Source: Vermamoeba vermiformis (lineage: Eukaryota > Tubulinea > Echinamoebida). From it: a stretch of 64,000 nt of DNA. The notes below the pieces were generated by a model. That model was not told where the DNA came from and did no database searches. It saw nothing but the letters and a program-made list of their open reading frames with translations. Of the stretch, positions 12,654 through 26,056 are shown piece by piece. Position numbers and translations under genes: made by a program. The stretch spans positions 1 to 64,000 of the forward strand of contig JBEWZL010000057.1 of the NCBI GenBank assembly GCA_045837725.1, given 5' to 3'. Positions within the stretch are counted from its first letter, which is position 1. The number at the start of each line of letters is the position of its first letter.

Positions 12654-12829
12654 GTGGCTCATGTATTGCGTATGTTGTTTTCATTAAAGACTATATTTAC
12701 ATAAACGTTCAATACGGGCGTTCAATGCGGGTAACGGAAAAATTAGGTTTACTTAAGTCAACTAGTGATATCGCCCAAATTAACAATAAAGTAGTTTGAA
12801 TTCGCATTAACTTTATTTACACTTTGATC

Positions 12830-15800
12830 TTATTCCACAATATTTTTGAGCTCGTTCAACTGATTCTGCATGTCCTCTGCTTTGGCTTGAATTTCAAAAG
12901 TCTTCAAAATTTCAATGCACACGGGTCTGTTGCTCTGAGTTTGTTTAATCAGCTCGAAAAACCTGTTGAACTCTGGCATGCGGTCGTGTTTCTTGTACAC
13001 GGGTCGGATCTCGCCCAACACACGTGCCAACTCTTGGTACGACGGCTTCTTTGGCATGACGTGCAATCTTCTGCCTTTGCTCAACACTTTGTGCACATCA
13101 AACAGTGCTTTGATTTGAGTGGGTGCGACCTCTTTAGCCATATTGAGTGCTTGCTCGAGTTGTTGGTCGAAGCTACTAATTACGCTTGATTGGATCTGGT
13201 AACCACTCGTCACTGCAATCGGAATCCAGCTGCGCCAGACATAGCTTGACAATATAGACACGATCTTATCAATGAACTAAATAGGGGTATTAGTATGATA
13301 ACCCTAGCATGAGTCGCGGATCTACTTGCCTCTTTCTTGTGCAACTTTTTGGACTTGGCAAACAGTTCAGTGGCCTTCAACAGCGCGGGAATACGTTGAT
13401 TAGCCTCTTGTGTGTTGTAGAGTGTCTGTTCGCCGAACGACAAGCTGTTGAGAGCCTCTTCAACTTGGCCGTCGCTGAACTTGATTTCAATGTGCACGGG
13501 ATGGTTATCAGCGACCTTCGCCAACAAGTTGCGACGTTCTTCAGGCCAGAATGCTGGATCCGTGGTCTCTTTAATCTCCAGCAAGAGCTCGAGCGAGGGT
13601 TCAGTCGTGAACAGTGCAGCCAAGGCCTTTTTCTCCGTGGCAGCATCTTTGACCAATCTTGCTTTTTCTAACAGCCACTTGCTAGCCTTGCGCTTCAAGT
13701 CTTGTGTTGTTGAAGGAATGTCTAACGAACGCCGGCCAATGAACAGTGCGTCTTTGATCGTGTCCATGCGAGGATTGCCACCAACGGGCTCCTCGACGAT
13801 CATCTTCTCCACGGCTGGTTTCTTTGGTTTAGGTCCTCGTTTCTTCTTGGCAGGCTCGACGTTCGTGTTATTGTTGTTAGGCTTGTCAACGTTCATAGTG
13901 CCCAAGTTGATGATCCAATCAGCAAAGTCTAGCAGCTCATTGCACGAGCTGATGTACGCTACAAAACTTTCCATTTCAGGCAATGGCTCGTGTTGGAGAG
14001 CTTCAGCATTCTCCCAGAAGATACCATACAACTCCTTGGCATAGTCTCGACGTTCAGTCATGCTGATTGGTGGTGTTTTGTTCAGCGCATCCTTCATGAT
14101 TCTTGCTGCTTTCAAAGTGTCACCTTTGTTTTTCACGTAGCTAGCGAACTCGAAGTTATCTTGACTACGCTGCAAGACTTCACAACACTTGTCGATTGTC
14201 ATTCTGAATCGATCTTGGCCAAAGTTATGTGCCAGATCGCATAGCCACGTGCAAAATTTGGATAAGAACTTGGGGTCGTCGCTCTCACCAAACGTGATTT
14301 TGCGTGGGATGTTCGCTACACAGAAATTAGTTGGATTGAAATACACGGCGGATGAACGTACCATTAAGATCCTCCTCGAAATCCATTTGTTCTTCCATGG
14401 GCATGTCCATGTCCTCGTCACTGCTGTATGAGTCGTCAACGACGCGTTGTAAGTATCGCTGACGCATGTGATGCAAGTTCTCGTGCATATGGTGCACATG
14501 ATGAATGTGACCTGATCTGTTGAGTTGTGCTTGGTTCGCTTGAGGTACCAGAGCGAGTGCTTTCTCGCCCAACTCCAACGCGCGCATTTTATCTTTAACT
14601 AAACACGTGTTAATAAGGGCTTCACACGAGTAACGGGCGGTCAAATGTACGTACCAACGTCATGAACAAAGTACGCTAGTGAGATGACGTCGATGACACG
14701 AGAAGTATTGGCCAGACACTTTTCGATTACGCGTGCAATGCCGTCATTTTTCGCGATCTTCCAGCTCTGTTCGCATATCCACAACAGATCTGCTTTGTCG
14801 AACACACGATCACGACGGAAGATAGCAAGACCAACTTCCAAACCGAGGTCCGGGAACTTGTTCTTGATGCACAACTTCGCCAAGTGGATTATATCTACGT
14901 ACATTAGAAAGAGGCTTCAAAGCAGTTCATGGACATACCTTTAGCGAGTCTCAGTTGTGCGGCAATCTTCTTGACGTTGAGCTCAAAGTCGGGGGTGTCA
15001 CGCTTGTCTAACACCAACTCCATGACGTAGTCCAACACTTCTTCGCGTATTTCTGCAGACAGTGAGATGATGTACTTAAGCGAGTCCAGCGCAAATGTCA
15101 GCGCATGTTCAGCGTGTCCGAGACCATGACAGAATTTGCTGAGTTCGTACAGCTCGTCAAAGTTCTTCAAGCTACTTTTGATGACGTTCAAAGTGGCCAA
15201 CAGTTGTCCCATGGTTTGGAGTTGACACCCACAATATTTTTTTTTGGTTTTTTTTTTTGGGGGGCCATTGCGTCCTCATTTTCTTCAACAAGCATCCTAC
15301 GACGGTGAGTAAGTTATTCGATGTTGGCTATTGACTTACTTTGCAAATGCCCAGAGCACATCGCTGTTGTTGATAGCTTTCAGAGTGTTGTCGTGAGACC
15401 TCGTCAAGGCATTTCAATTTCTTGCCAATCTTTGCGATGAACGTCAGTGCATCGTCAACTAACTTCGCTTTCTCTTCGTTCAGAGGCGTGTAGTAATCTT
15501 CTGTAATCGCTGTGGTGGAAATTAGTATCCGGTGCGCACAGGGCAAGAGCTAACTTACGTCTGGAAACCAGCCAGTACGAGTTGTGCGCGTGCTGCTGAT
15601 TTTGATGAGAGTTGCGAATGGTTCCAAGGGCTCTCATGGCAAACTTCAGCGCCAACTCATCGCGCTCTCCTTTGTAGATAATATCAGCCAATTGGAGCGC
15701 GTCTTTGCCGTTGTCAACGAGTGGAATGCCCTTCTCCATAGCTTCGTCGATCTCCTTGGACTGCGGCAAACTGAGAGCGAGCTTGACACACCAAATGAAC

Positions 15801-18800
15801 ACTTCGAAGCGAGGCGTTGAAGAATTGGAATGCGCTTTGGCGGCAGCACTCATTCCCAAGCTGATGGCTGTAGCATCTTCTTTCATGTCGTGGAAGTCCT
15901 TAGCCAATTTGAACAAGGTGGTACTGGACAGAACTTCCGTGGCTTTGGTGGCCAATTCTTTCAGTAGCTTGGCCTTATCCTCTGCAGACTCAAGTTAATA
16001 AAGAGTAACAGACTTAAACATGTACGTACTTGAATTGGTAATCAGCTGCAAGAGCCAAGTGATTGCTGACTGATTAGAGGTCGTGGCTGTGAGTGCGGAC
16101 GTGTACCCTCCGTCGTAGTCGTAAATATTGTGACGACCGTTGTCTTCGGGTTCGCGGCGCAATGCTCCCATGCCCAAGCGAATAGCGAGCTGCATTTTGT
16201 TGTCTCTCTCACACTGTTTTGCTAATTCCAGCAACAATGAGGCGTCATTGCCCAAGTCTCCCAATATTGAAGGCAACTTCTCTTCGATTAAGTTCCAGCA
16301 ATCGGCGGCAGCGGCTACAAAAAGGCTGTTAGTATCAAGTAATCGAAAAATGTAATGCGTACCATTTTTAAATATCCAACCAACGATTTCTTTCTTGGTG
16401 GTTGTTTGCCAGTTGTTGGTGTGAGACAAGGCAAGGAAGCCCATTGAAATGGCTTCACGGGCAAATCCTTTGTCTAACAAGTGAATTGCCAAGGCTAACG
16501 CGTCCTCAGATTCTATGCGGCGCATGTTGCTCTGCTTGAGACACTTCGTGACCGTATCGATCAGGTAATTAGAGCCCAATTTGCTAGCCACATCAATAGC
16601 TCGTCTCAAGTTTGCGAACTGCACCCTTGCACCGGCAATTAAAACACGCAAGGCAGGCATGAGTAACTTCTGTCGCAGCAATGTGTCGACTTGAGCGAGC
16701 ATAAAAGTGCGAATCTCGGCGTATTTGTCTTTGCCCGCGAGTTCGACTAAGATGTCGAGCATCAGTCGTTGTTGGATCTCTGGTGGCACACTGTCGAGTA
16801 CACGCTTGACTGAACTCATTTCTTGCTCGGCCAAAATAGTGACGCACGATTGGCTGGCTAAGTCGGCCAGGGGCAAAATTGTGTTGTCGGCGATAGATGT
16901 CTTTGAAGCACCTTCGTCATCGATCACAATGGTCTCGACTTCCATGGGCTCATTTGTCAAAGAAAGGGCGGTTTTCTGTCGACCGAGTTCAGACTTCTTT
17001 TTCTTCGCAAAGCTGAGCACAAAGTCGAGAGTCCAGCGACTCAGTTCGAGCGCGTTCCACCGCTCGGGAATTTCGTATTGAAGGTACACTTGCAGCTGTA
17101 TCGGGATGTGCGATAAGCTGCTCTTCAATCCAATGACTGCCACACAGAACGCGCCTGTCGGGTCTTGATCGCGAATAGCCCTGGCAAATTTGATGGCATC
17201 GGAAGGCTCGATATTTTGTTTGAGCGCCTCCGACACGGCTTGTTCAATCTTGCCGTGCGCCAATAATAGCTCTGCGGCTTTAAAGTGTTCTCCAGAAGCA
17301 GTTGAAAGATTGACAGCCTCTTTTGCCTTGCCTAGCAGACACAGAGCGTCAATTCTTGCCTCGATGATTGCAGGTGATTCTTTGTTGATGTAGACAGGCA
17401 CCATGGCGTCTTCTTCTTCTTCTTCTTCAGGCATCTCTTCGATGCTCGGCAGTGAATCTTCATTGCTGTTGTTATTTATATTTGCAGCCTCTGGATCGCG
17501 AGGAATCATGAGCGGAATATCTCCCTTCAAAATGTGTTGCAACTTTTCGTCGTTCCAGCCAACCAGTGCACTGATGCAATCTTTGAACACGGAAATATCT
17601 TGTAGGTCTTCAAGATGCTCCATTGCCATGTTGCGCCATTGGGTAAGTTTCGTTTGCAATCTACCTTCAATTTCTTGGCTGATTTGACCTTCAGGCGAAT
17701 GTGCAACATCTCGTTGGTAAGTCCAGTATCTAAATAACGGTCGTTAATCGAATATTCATAAAGTATGCTTGATTAACGTACGTTATTAATCTGATCCACG
17801 TGGATTCTATTCGTAGCAACAAGTCGACAAAGGATGGCACATTGACCATGTGAATTTCAGAGTCAGTGATGCACGTGTTAAGCAACTCGTCCGTCAAGGC
17901 AATGCCAATTTCAATCGCTGCAAACGGTTAAAATCGGACTTAAATAATTGCTAATTAACTCACCTGTTTGCGTTTCTCCTTGGTGATACAGGTTTGCAAT
18001 GCGAATCAAGTACGGCTCAACGGCAGTTTTGATGATAGAAAAGTCACCTTCACCGAGCTCAGGGCTGTCATCGTAACTGTCTTCGCTCGATTCAAACACG
18101 CGTGATTCTATAGTGCAAATATCGTCAATAAGAGCAGAAAAAAAACAAGTCATGATTTGAGCTTACGTTCGTATCTGCGCAGGGCACTCTTGAGATCAGC
18201 TTTAATTCTGTTAATGACGTCTTCCACGGCAGCGGATGGGTGCACTTTCTTCTTCTTGTCGCCCGTGCCAATATCCTCGCTAAGTTCTGAAGCAAAGAAC
18301 GACGGCTCCTTGAGAATGCAATCGACTTCTACGTGCAAAGCAGACGGGTGCGCGAACAAGGTATTCAACAGACCATTGCGCAGCTCTTCTATGGACAGCG
18401 AATTAATTTTCTCCTTCAAGCTGTCGTAATACACCACGGATGCAGCCTAACGACAGTGTTAGATAGGTCGAGGACTATAGTACCTGCGATCACACTTACT
18501 CTGTTTGACACGAACAAAATAGTTGCAATGACATGTGCGCACCACTGGTATGAGGTCTCCTGCGAGCAATCGCATTGTGTGCCGATAATACGACCGTCAG
18601 GTGACACGGTGATAATTGTTTTGTTCACTGCAAATGTTATTGGTCAGATCATAGACCGTGATTTCAAAATGGCAAAAGAATTAATTAGCTATTTGAAATG
18701 TTTTGAATTTTCTTGCCTTATATAATATTATGGCATAATCGATCTGTCTTGGGGTTTAACTTACCATCAAAATCAGCCTGAAGTCTATTTTTGATCGCGA

Positions 18801-19147
18801 GAACGGATCTTGGCTTGTTTTCTTTTTCAAATAAATCTTTGCCGCTATTAAATTCAGAGTCCATGCTTTGCATGCGAATTGATGCCGCGGAGAGATTTGG
18901 CAATTTAACTATTGAGGATCCAAAATTAGCTCGTGGCGGATTAACAAGAGAGCGAATCAATTATGACTGATATTAGCAGCTGCTTATTATATAATTAAAG
19001 TATTTTGTACGTACTTTTATCGTCATTCTCAGCATGAGAAAGCTTCTGTTTCTTTGGCGCCAGATCCGTTTCATTATGTTCTCCTCCAAGCTCTTCAATC
19101 TTGCGTTTCTTATTTATGACGCTATTTGTGTTATTTGCATTATCCAT
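12830..19147 (-). CDS. Very large SWIM zinc-finger, alpha-solenoid protein (ZSWIM-like)
   Basis: At least a dozen exons, phase-consistent at each junction checked, run from a Met at 19147 to the stop at 12830 and give about 1,750-1,800 residues. N-terminus: Lys-rich NLS-like patches ('NKKRKIEE', 'PKKQKL'). The SWIM finger is encoded near 18516-18590 ('CDCSQETSYQWCAH', CxC-x8-CxH). The rest is almost wholly helical repeats with an acidic loop ('EEMPEEEEEE'), a His-rich stretch ('HIHHVHHMHENLHHM') and an AT-hook-like 'KKKRGPKPKK'. Layout and size resemble animal ZSWIM4/5/6/8, some of which are substrate receptors of cullin-RING ubiquitin ligases; that role is inference. The last intron is GC-AG (13329-13277). 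Least certain points: joining near 15212-15345 across an A-rich segment, the acceptor near 18911, and whether extra 5' exons lie beyond 19147. Confidence 0.7.
13277..13329 (-). other. GC-AG intron in the ZSWIM-like gene
   Basis: On the minus strand the exon ends '...AAAGAG' and the intron opens GCAAGT and closes TTTAG. Only this donor keeps the downstream frame ('FIDKIVSI') without a stop; the nearby GT would give a stop at the third codon. Confidence 0.7.
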
Positions 19148-19540
19148 TTTACTATTAATTATTTCAATTAGTCCAAATATGCGATAAATGCAAAAGATCA
19201 AGAAAAGAAATTATAAGATCCTTATTTGACCTAAACAAATCATACCTTTGAATTTTATTAATTCTTCGTCTTTATTATTCTTAGAATTTTTGTTCGATTG
19301 GATCTGAGAAGGGACAGCTGCTTGCTTTTGTCGATCTATCTTGTATTTGCAAATACGCTCGTATTGCTCTAAACATACAAAGGAGAAAATATTAAACGAG
19401 CCTAAATTGAGTCGTGTCACTCGTGTTCAGACCAAAAGACGAAATAAAACAGGCGCCAAATTCTGAATCTGTTTGACAAATCGCGTGACCCCGTCCGTTC
19501 TCAATTATTTGCGTGAAACGTGATTATGTAAGCCACACAT

Positions 19541-21111
19541 ATGGAGGCCAGTCCTAAAAGTAAGACGGCACCCGAACCCAAAGAGAAAGATCCGTACCCG
19601 ATCCCGGGATTTGTGTGGGACATTCGTGATTTAATTGTAGAATGGCGTAAGGTATGTATTAAATTTTTATTTAATATAATGGTACCATTTCAGGCCAAAA
19701 TCAGATCGTAGAGCGCCAAATCCAGATCTGATCATGAAGAAAAATTCCTAAAAATTACTAATTAAAGTTCTATGGCCAAATATACGCGGAATAATAATTA
19801 TTGCCGTTATCAGGCAAATAGTTTTTCATACCAACACTTCAAAGAAGCTTGGAAGCGGTTAGAGTTCTCCTACATCCACGCAGGACGGACAGAATTGCTG
19901 ACAAAAAGAGAATATGTAAATAGTTTATATCATGCCGCATATGGTAAGCCTACTTGATTATGAAATTAATCGGGATCTAATAAATACTCTTAGGTTATAT
20001 TGTTGTAAATGACTTGCAACTGCGCATTGGAGGCCTATACGCATTATATACCTTGTATTATACTCAACCTAATCAACCTCGTGTGGCCATACCAATATCA
20101 ATAGGTATAGCCCTTCACTAAATTCGAATACAGATCCTGATCTATTCTTCAGGTCTATGGAAAGAAATTGTATTATTACAACAACAAGCGATTCACATTG
20201 GCAACAAAGAGGCCTACGCAATCATCCGACGTTTGAAGCAAGACAACGCGTTCTTATTTTCAGCGAGTGTGCCCATCATTCCACCGCCGGGCATTGTTAC
20301 CGAGACCACTTCGTACGTATTCTCGTTAAATATAATAGTAGTTGATATAACTAGCAAATATCACATCAAAATGCTAACTCTTTTTGCAGAAATGTAATTA
20401 CCTTGAGGCCAGACATTTTGCACGCCAACACCACGGTATGATTTGCAGGAGGCTTTTAATATGCTGGTATTAATTAATTTCAATATGAATTAGGAAGGAG
20501 TTATCGACTTTAATTCACTGAATGATATTCATGAAGCGTATAACAAAGCGAAACTGCAAAAGACAGGAGCGCCATTAGAGGCAAGTTTAACACTGTTATT
20601 GAGCTTATGTAATGGAATATAAGAGCTCTTATATTAATTATTTGTATAGAACTCGCCGTCGCTTAATGTAATTCACGCGAATTTTACGAGTGATTTGAGC
20701 ACGATGATCAACGACGCACAACAAACTATGGCAAAGATTAACTCGGCAGATCTGAGCAGCCAATTAGATCAAATGATACATTCAGACAATACACAAGACA
20801 ATAGCAACGTTATACTAAATAATAATAGCAATGGCGCATTGTCACCAAGTTTGACATTGAGCACGACGAAGAAAAAGAAAAAACGAGTTTTTGATGAAAT
20901 TCAAACTGAAGATGAAGTGAAGACATATAATCCTAGTGATTATTTATATGAAGATACTGTCAAACGATTAAAACGACCACCGCGACAACAAAATCGAAGG
21001 ACGAGTTCAGAAGCGAGTAATACGAATGTAAATAATGCTAATAATACCAACAATAATAGTATGATCGTTGATGAAGGCTTGTCCGATAATAGCAGCAGCG
21101 ATGATTTTTGA
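19541..21111 (+). CDS. SNAPC1: SNAPC1-like subunit of the snRNA-activating complex
   Basis: Seven exons (19541-19651, 19814-19943, 19994-20104, 20153-20312, 20390-20435, 20494-20580, 20650-21111) join to 368 residues. The conserved N-terminal SNAP43 domain is visible: 'SFSYQHFKEAWKRLEFSYIH' followed by 'LQLRIGGLYALYTLYYTQP', closely like the animal 'RIGALYLLYGLY' motif, then 'RVAIPIS'. The C-terminal half is low-complexity, Asn-rich and basic ('KKKKKRVFDE'). In animals the complex recruits RNA polymerase II/III to snRNA genes; nuclear location is expected. One intron (20581-20649) starts GC rather than GT. Start at 19541 is the first Met and gives consistent phase. Confidence 0.8.
20581..20649 (+). 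other. GC-AG intron in the SNAPC1-like gene
   Basis: The exon ends 'TTAGAG' and the intron opens GCAAGT and ends TATAG. The frame continues 'GAPLE | NSPSLNV'. The donor is the same AG|GCAAGT sequence as in the ZSWIM-like gene. Confidence 0.75.
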
Positions 21112-21305
21112 ACGAAGAAAATAAAAAACAATTCCAAATATGGATCTAGATGCAGCGCCACAAAGAAACTACGATACTAGTATTCGGAGCGCAGCGATCA
21201 GGGACGAAGCGTGGACAGCGACATTGTGCAGTCTTCAGATAAATGTTTACTAGTACTAATACTTTCCACGGCCTGTTCGTGATTGATGCGATAAATGATA
21301 TTTAT

Positions 21306-22619
21306 TTACAATTTGGCGACAGGTCGGATCAACAAATCCAACACGTCGTCAGCAATCCGTTCAGGGTTGTCTAAATGCACGTGATGTGAGCCCTCAACGA
21401 CTTTGACTTGCAGCAGAAAATTGATGCACTTCATGCGCTCTTCAAGGGTCTCAACGATTTTTGAATTCTTTTGCAAATCTGGCGCTGGATCTCCTTTTTT
21501 AGGCGTGCGGAACTTTCTTAGCGTGCCCTTAGTCCAAAACAACAATACTGGACAATTAATACGCCTAAATAACTCGCGCGAATCTTCTTCTGAGACGCTC
21601 AGTTGTTTTTCATAAACTAAGCGTGGATCGTGCGTAAAGGCCACGCCACCAGGTACGAGCGAAGTAGACCTCTTAACTATACTCTTAGCAGAGTGCTCGG
21701 CGAGGGTCGGATTGTTGCTCATCAACTTCTTAATGCATTCTTCGATCGAGCGATAAACTTTGGGCTGTCGTCCAAAATTCTTTTTTTGCTCTTTCCATGC
21801 CTCCTCGAGCTCCAAACCGACATTTGTTGGTTCAGTACGAATAATAGGACCTAATTAGGGCAATAAGAATTCAATTCTGTTGGATCCAGAATTTTAAAAG
21901 CTTTACCTAACCCTTCTACTAAGGTAACGCTCTTAAATCGATCAGGAGTGACTCCTGCGACAATTGATGCAATACCTACATAATTAATATGTTAATCAAT
22001 CAGCAACGAATTTACTTTGCAATAATTTTGCTTTCGGATCACGAGCACGCGATCTTGCAACGAATTAATTTTGATATTAACAGCATTAATATGAGCATAT
22101 TATTTTTATGATTACCTGCACCCATCGAATGAGCTAACAAATGACAGCTTTCCCAATTCAGTGCATCCATCGCATTCAGCACTGAAAAGATGTAGGAAGG
22201 CCAAGTATAGCCAGCAGTAATAGGCAAGTGCGGACTACGACCATGACCGAAGAAATCAATTGCTACAACGCGGATCCCTTTCGAAGCCAAAATTGGTGCT
22301 AATCCGTCCCAGGTGGCGGCATTATCAAGCCAACTAATTTTAAAATTAATAACATGATTTAATTGTATACAAGAAGGTTATATTTCTTACCCATGCAGCG
22401 CTAGAACACGGATCTAAAATAAATAATTCCATTTATTAATTTGCCTGTCAATTTGAGTTTGTAATGACTACTTACAGCGCTAGACTTCGGACCCCATGTC
22501 TTACCCGCTAGTCTCATACCATTGAACAATAATAACGTTATTTCTTTGCTTGGAAACTCTGCTGCAAGTTTTTCTTTGGGATTTGGCTTCATTTGTTGCT
22601 TGCGATGCCTGTGGCACAT
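21306..22619 (-). CDS. Alpha/beta hydrolase, SERHL-like serine hydrolase
   Basis: Exons run from about 22619 (alternative Met at 22592) through small exons near 22424-22403, 22329-22115, 21971-21907 and the last, 21852-21306. The assembled protein has the fold's landmarks in order: 'IRVLALHGWLDNAATWD' (oxyanion region), 'DFFGHGRSPH', nucleophile elbow 'LAHSMGAG', and a C-terminal 'VEGSHHVHLDNPERIA' holding the catalytic His. 'SLVPGGVAFTHDPRL' matches the cap region of animal serine hydrolase-like proteins SERHL/SERHL2. The substrate is unknown for the family. A second Met in another frame at about 22639 would not read into the hydrolase, so it was not used. Confidence 0.8.
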
Positions 22620-23014
22620 TTGCAGGGGTAGGTTGTGCCATGGTTGTATTATATACAGTAGTTAAATAAATAAATATCCTTGTGCACAAAAACAAATTGG
22701 CCCGTGGGAACCGATCTCGTTCCGTAATCGCGGAGAAAACACGGAGCCCGCTTGTGAATCAGTCAATAGTGTCCGTTAACTAAACAATATACTATGTATC
22801 AATATTAGAGCGTACCGTGACTGGATGGTGGCAAAATCCAAGATAATCCAAATAATTCGCATCTATTTACCATTTTTATCTTTAAATGAGTTTCAGACTG
22901 CGCGTTCAAACGATTAAAATACTCCATATTATAGCGTTGATTCGCTACTAGTATTTTTATAATCTCATCCTGTTTATTAAAGATGCAGATGATACTTTTG
23001 TAGTATTCAAATTT
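22620..23014. other. Intergenic spacer
   Basis: About 395 bp between the 5' end of the hydrolase gene and the 3' end of the peptidase gene, both on the minus strand. AT-rich; no gene or repeat seen. It should hold the hydrolase promoter and the peptidase 3' UTR. Confidence 0.4.
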
Positions 23015-26000
23015 CTAAACCAATTTGGACAAGACAGCGTAGTTAGGAGTACCTACAAATAATAGAGTAAGTATATATAGTCATGCGAGATGAGAGATCG
23101 GACAAATCGTCCATTAAAATTAACTTACCAAGACCGGTAACGGGATCCCAACCAGGATTGCAATAGAAGCCAGTGTAATAGCAGCAGCCGTATTGGTTGT
23201 TACTATAGAGGTCTATTAGTACATATACATGGCATTATTCACACGTCAAATTGCTCAATTTAGACTTAAAGTACGTTTAAAAAGCGAAAGCGTAAGCGTA
23301 ATGGCTGAGCTCCGCTTTATTAACGAATTCGAGCAATAATTAAATACGCACCCGACAGTAACGTCATAGAACGCATTCTTAGTCTTAGTGGCAGTTTGGT
23401 AGAGCCAGGGGTTCAAGAAACCAAGAGGAGGCTTGTTGCTTCTCAAACGAATGTCGTTCAAGAGCGAGATAATGCCTGTAAATACGTTAGTACAAGGGCT
23501 ACGTATTATATTCATGCGATATAGCCGCAATATTCAAGCAGATTTGTTTTTCTAAGGTTTCTAACGATCCTGGATGCGGAGCTAAAAACGTACCGGCAAA
23601 AGTAGGAGCGGAAGCAGAGGTACCAGCGACGGAGTTAGTGAAGCCACTGACAATGACTTGGAAGTTCTCGCCGTACGCTGCGACCTAATACGCATTCGAT
23701 TGTTAGTAACTTCCTAATTTGGAAATTCGCGATAGAATTTAATTCAAACTTACGTCAGGAGTACCACGACCAGTAGGGTTGTAGTAGTGACTATAAAGAT
23801 AAAAAGTATTAATATTATTCCCTTGCTAAGGTTATTGCACGCCACACATCCGGATCGTACGAGCCAAAACTTCTCAGGATAGCATTTATTTGATTACTTA
23901 CGTCTCAGGGAGGTCAGACTCAGTTTGGAAGTAGGTTTGAATGGCTTGAGACTAAAATAAAAAGCTGTTAGCTCGATCTAGATCGGGTAGATTTAAGCGC
24001 TCAAGTTCGATTGTTTTGTGTGACGTATAAATACGCTCTATAATATATAACTATACGTACTTGATACGAAGGAGCATCAAAGTGCCAGCTGAAACCTCCG
24101 CCAGACCAGCTAGTGGATTGTTCGGGACCAATGGCGTCTTGTTGGAACTTAGTGGCACCAACAGAGGTGACATAAGGGCCTATAATAGTACACAGTTAAT
24201 ATACCATTCATAACAACGGATAAATAAGCTGAGAATAATGGATCAGTTCTGGATGTAACGTACTGGTAGCAGGGAATGAAGGTTGGAACTCGTAGCAAAG
24301 CGAGCAGCCAGTGCCGCTGTCACCACTAGCAAAGATGATGCTAATACCACGCGCACCAAGCTTTTGGAACTCTTTGTTGAGACGATCTCGGTAGCTGGCG
24401 GCGGGGTAGTTGCCTTGCGAGCCATAGGAGACGGAGTGCACGAGCGGGCAGTTAGTAGCATTGGCGAGTTGGGCGACCCAAGCAGTAAGGTCTAATAATT
24501 AATGTTATTAACGGCATTAATATCGAATTTTCTTCGGATCTGCTTACCGGACCAGAAGTCGAATGGATCGTTGGACCAGAACCAAGTAGGAACCAAAGGA
24601 GCAACACCCAAGATGTACTAAGGAGTAGAATATCATTATTAATACATTTAAAGCCAATTTAAGCTCGTGTAACGTACTTGAATGTCCAAGGAGGCTTCAA
24701 CACCAGGATCAGACTCGTCGTTGTTGCCGTAGAGGTTGACAGTGTAGGACTTGGCGTACTTAGGAACATAAGTCTGCATGAACTGCTTCAAATCAGCAGT
24801 GCTGTAGTATTGTTCTTGGAACTCAGCGACGGCTTGAGTGTTGTTGGGGTGACCACCAACAGCCGAGGCTGAAACCTAATTGCTCCCGCGTTAATAAGGA
24901 TATTATATAATATTTAAGCTATTTTTAAGCTGAATTAACTCACGTTGTAACGAGCTCTGAGGACGTCAGGAGTAATAGTGCTGAGAACATCGCGTCCTTG
25001 AGGGGTAGGGCGCTGTTTGCGAGGCATAGGGAAGCTAAAGATGTTATATTAGATTATTAGAAGCCTTTTATATTGTTTTGGGGCTACTTACCCGTTGATA
25101 TGAGAGATCAAGTCGATCTTGCCATGAAGAGTTCTAGGGATGCTACAAAATCAACGATTAATATCACAAATGCGCTTAACATGATATATTAAATGAATTA
25201 AACGGCTAATTAGGCTTAAAGTAATGTACCTAAGAGGAGAAAGACTGGTTACGTGTACGCGCTTGCGTTCTTGGCTCTTGAAGGCGTGGAACTCGACTTG
25301 CAACAGTCTCTCGACATGACGGACAGGGGCTCTAACGGAGATAAAGTCCTATTATCATTATATTAATAAATTTATCGGATGTACACTCGTGCTTGAAATG
25401 TTGCAGGACTTTTCTGACAGTCGCGAGAACTCATCGCGTATCTTATAATTACCTTGTTCATATTCAACTCATAATTGAAGATTTCATGCTCTTCCAACCA
25501 GGCCAGAACAGCGTCAATATCTTCTTCAGCAGGAGCGAGCAGATTTGTGAGGTCGTCAATAGAAAGATATTGACCGTATTGTGGGGATTCGGGATCAGAG
25601 ACTTGCCTGATAGTATTAAGATTAAAATCAAGTTTATTTGGGCGGGCGATAAATCTGACAGGTCCATCTTGACAGTTCAGAAAAAGGTTCAAAATTCAAT
25701 CAAATACGCTTTAAAAAATTACATAATATTCAGTAGACAATAACTTAACTAGGGACTATTGAAATGCCTTTAAATCAAAATAGTAATAAAAGATATTTTA
25801 CAAATAAAACCCGCGTAATGTGTCTATAAGCTTAAACTAAAGAAATTAATACTCACATAAGGATCTTATCGAGTTGTTCGGTATTTCTTTGCTTGAGAGC
25901 GATCAAAAACTTGACTTCGTGTTCAGCATCGGCAGCACCCATGGAGATCCATTCAGTAGGAACGGTAACGGGCTTAGGTTCGTCAAGATAGACGCGCGTG

Positions 26001-26056
26001 CATGCCACCAAGGCGACGAAGATGCTCGCGAGCACAACGAGACGTGTTGCGGACAT
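23015..26056 (-). CDS. Tripeptidyl-peptidase I-like serine-carboxyl peptidase (sedolisin, S53)
   Basis: About 16 small exons from the Met at 26056 to the stop at 23015. A signal peptide ('MSATRLVVLASIFVALVA') is followed by the pro-kumamolisin propeptide ('SPQYGQYLSIDDL', 'VRHVERLLQVEFHAF'), then the catalytic domain. Catalytic Glu and Asp sit in 'GVEASLDIQ' (near 24685), the Ser in 'SVAGTSASAP' (near 23625), and the Ca-binding end in 'GWDPVTGLGTPNY'. Also visible: 'FASGDSGTGC'. The family cuts tripeptides from protein N-termini at acid pH in lysosomes or outside the cell, consistent with a phagotroph. One exon (25413-25385) is only 29 nt and rests on donor GTACAT; it keeps phase. No frame breaks found. 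Confidence 0.9.

Noticed and set aside
19211-19420. Minus-strand ORF 'ERICKYKIDRQKQ...' just upstream of the ZSWIM-like start
   Set aside because: It has a plausible acceptor and donor and may be a 5' exon, but I could not join it in phase to the next exon, so it is not annotated.
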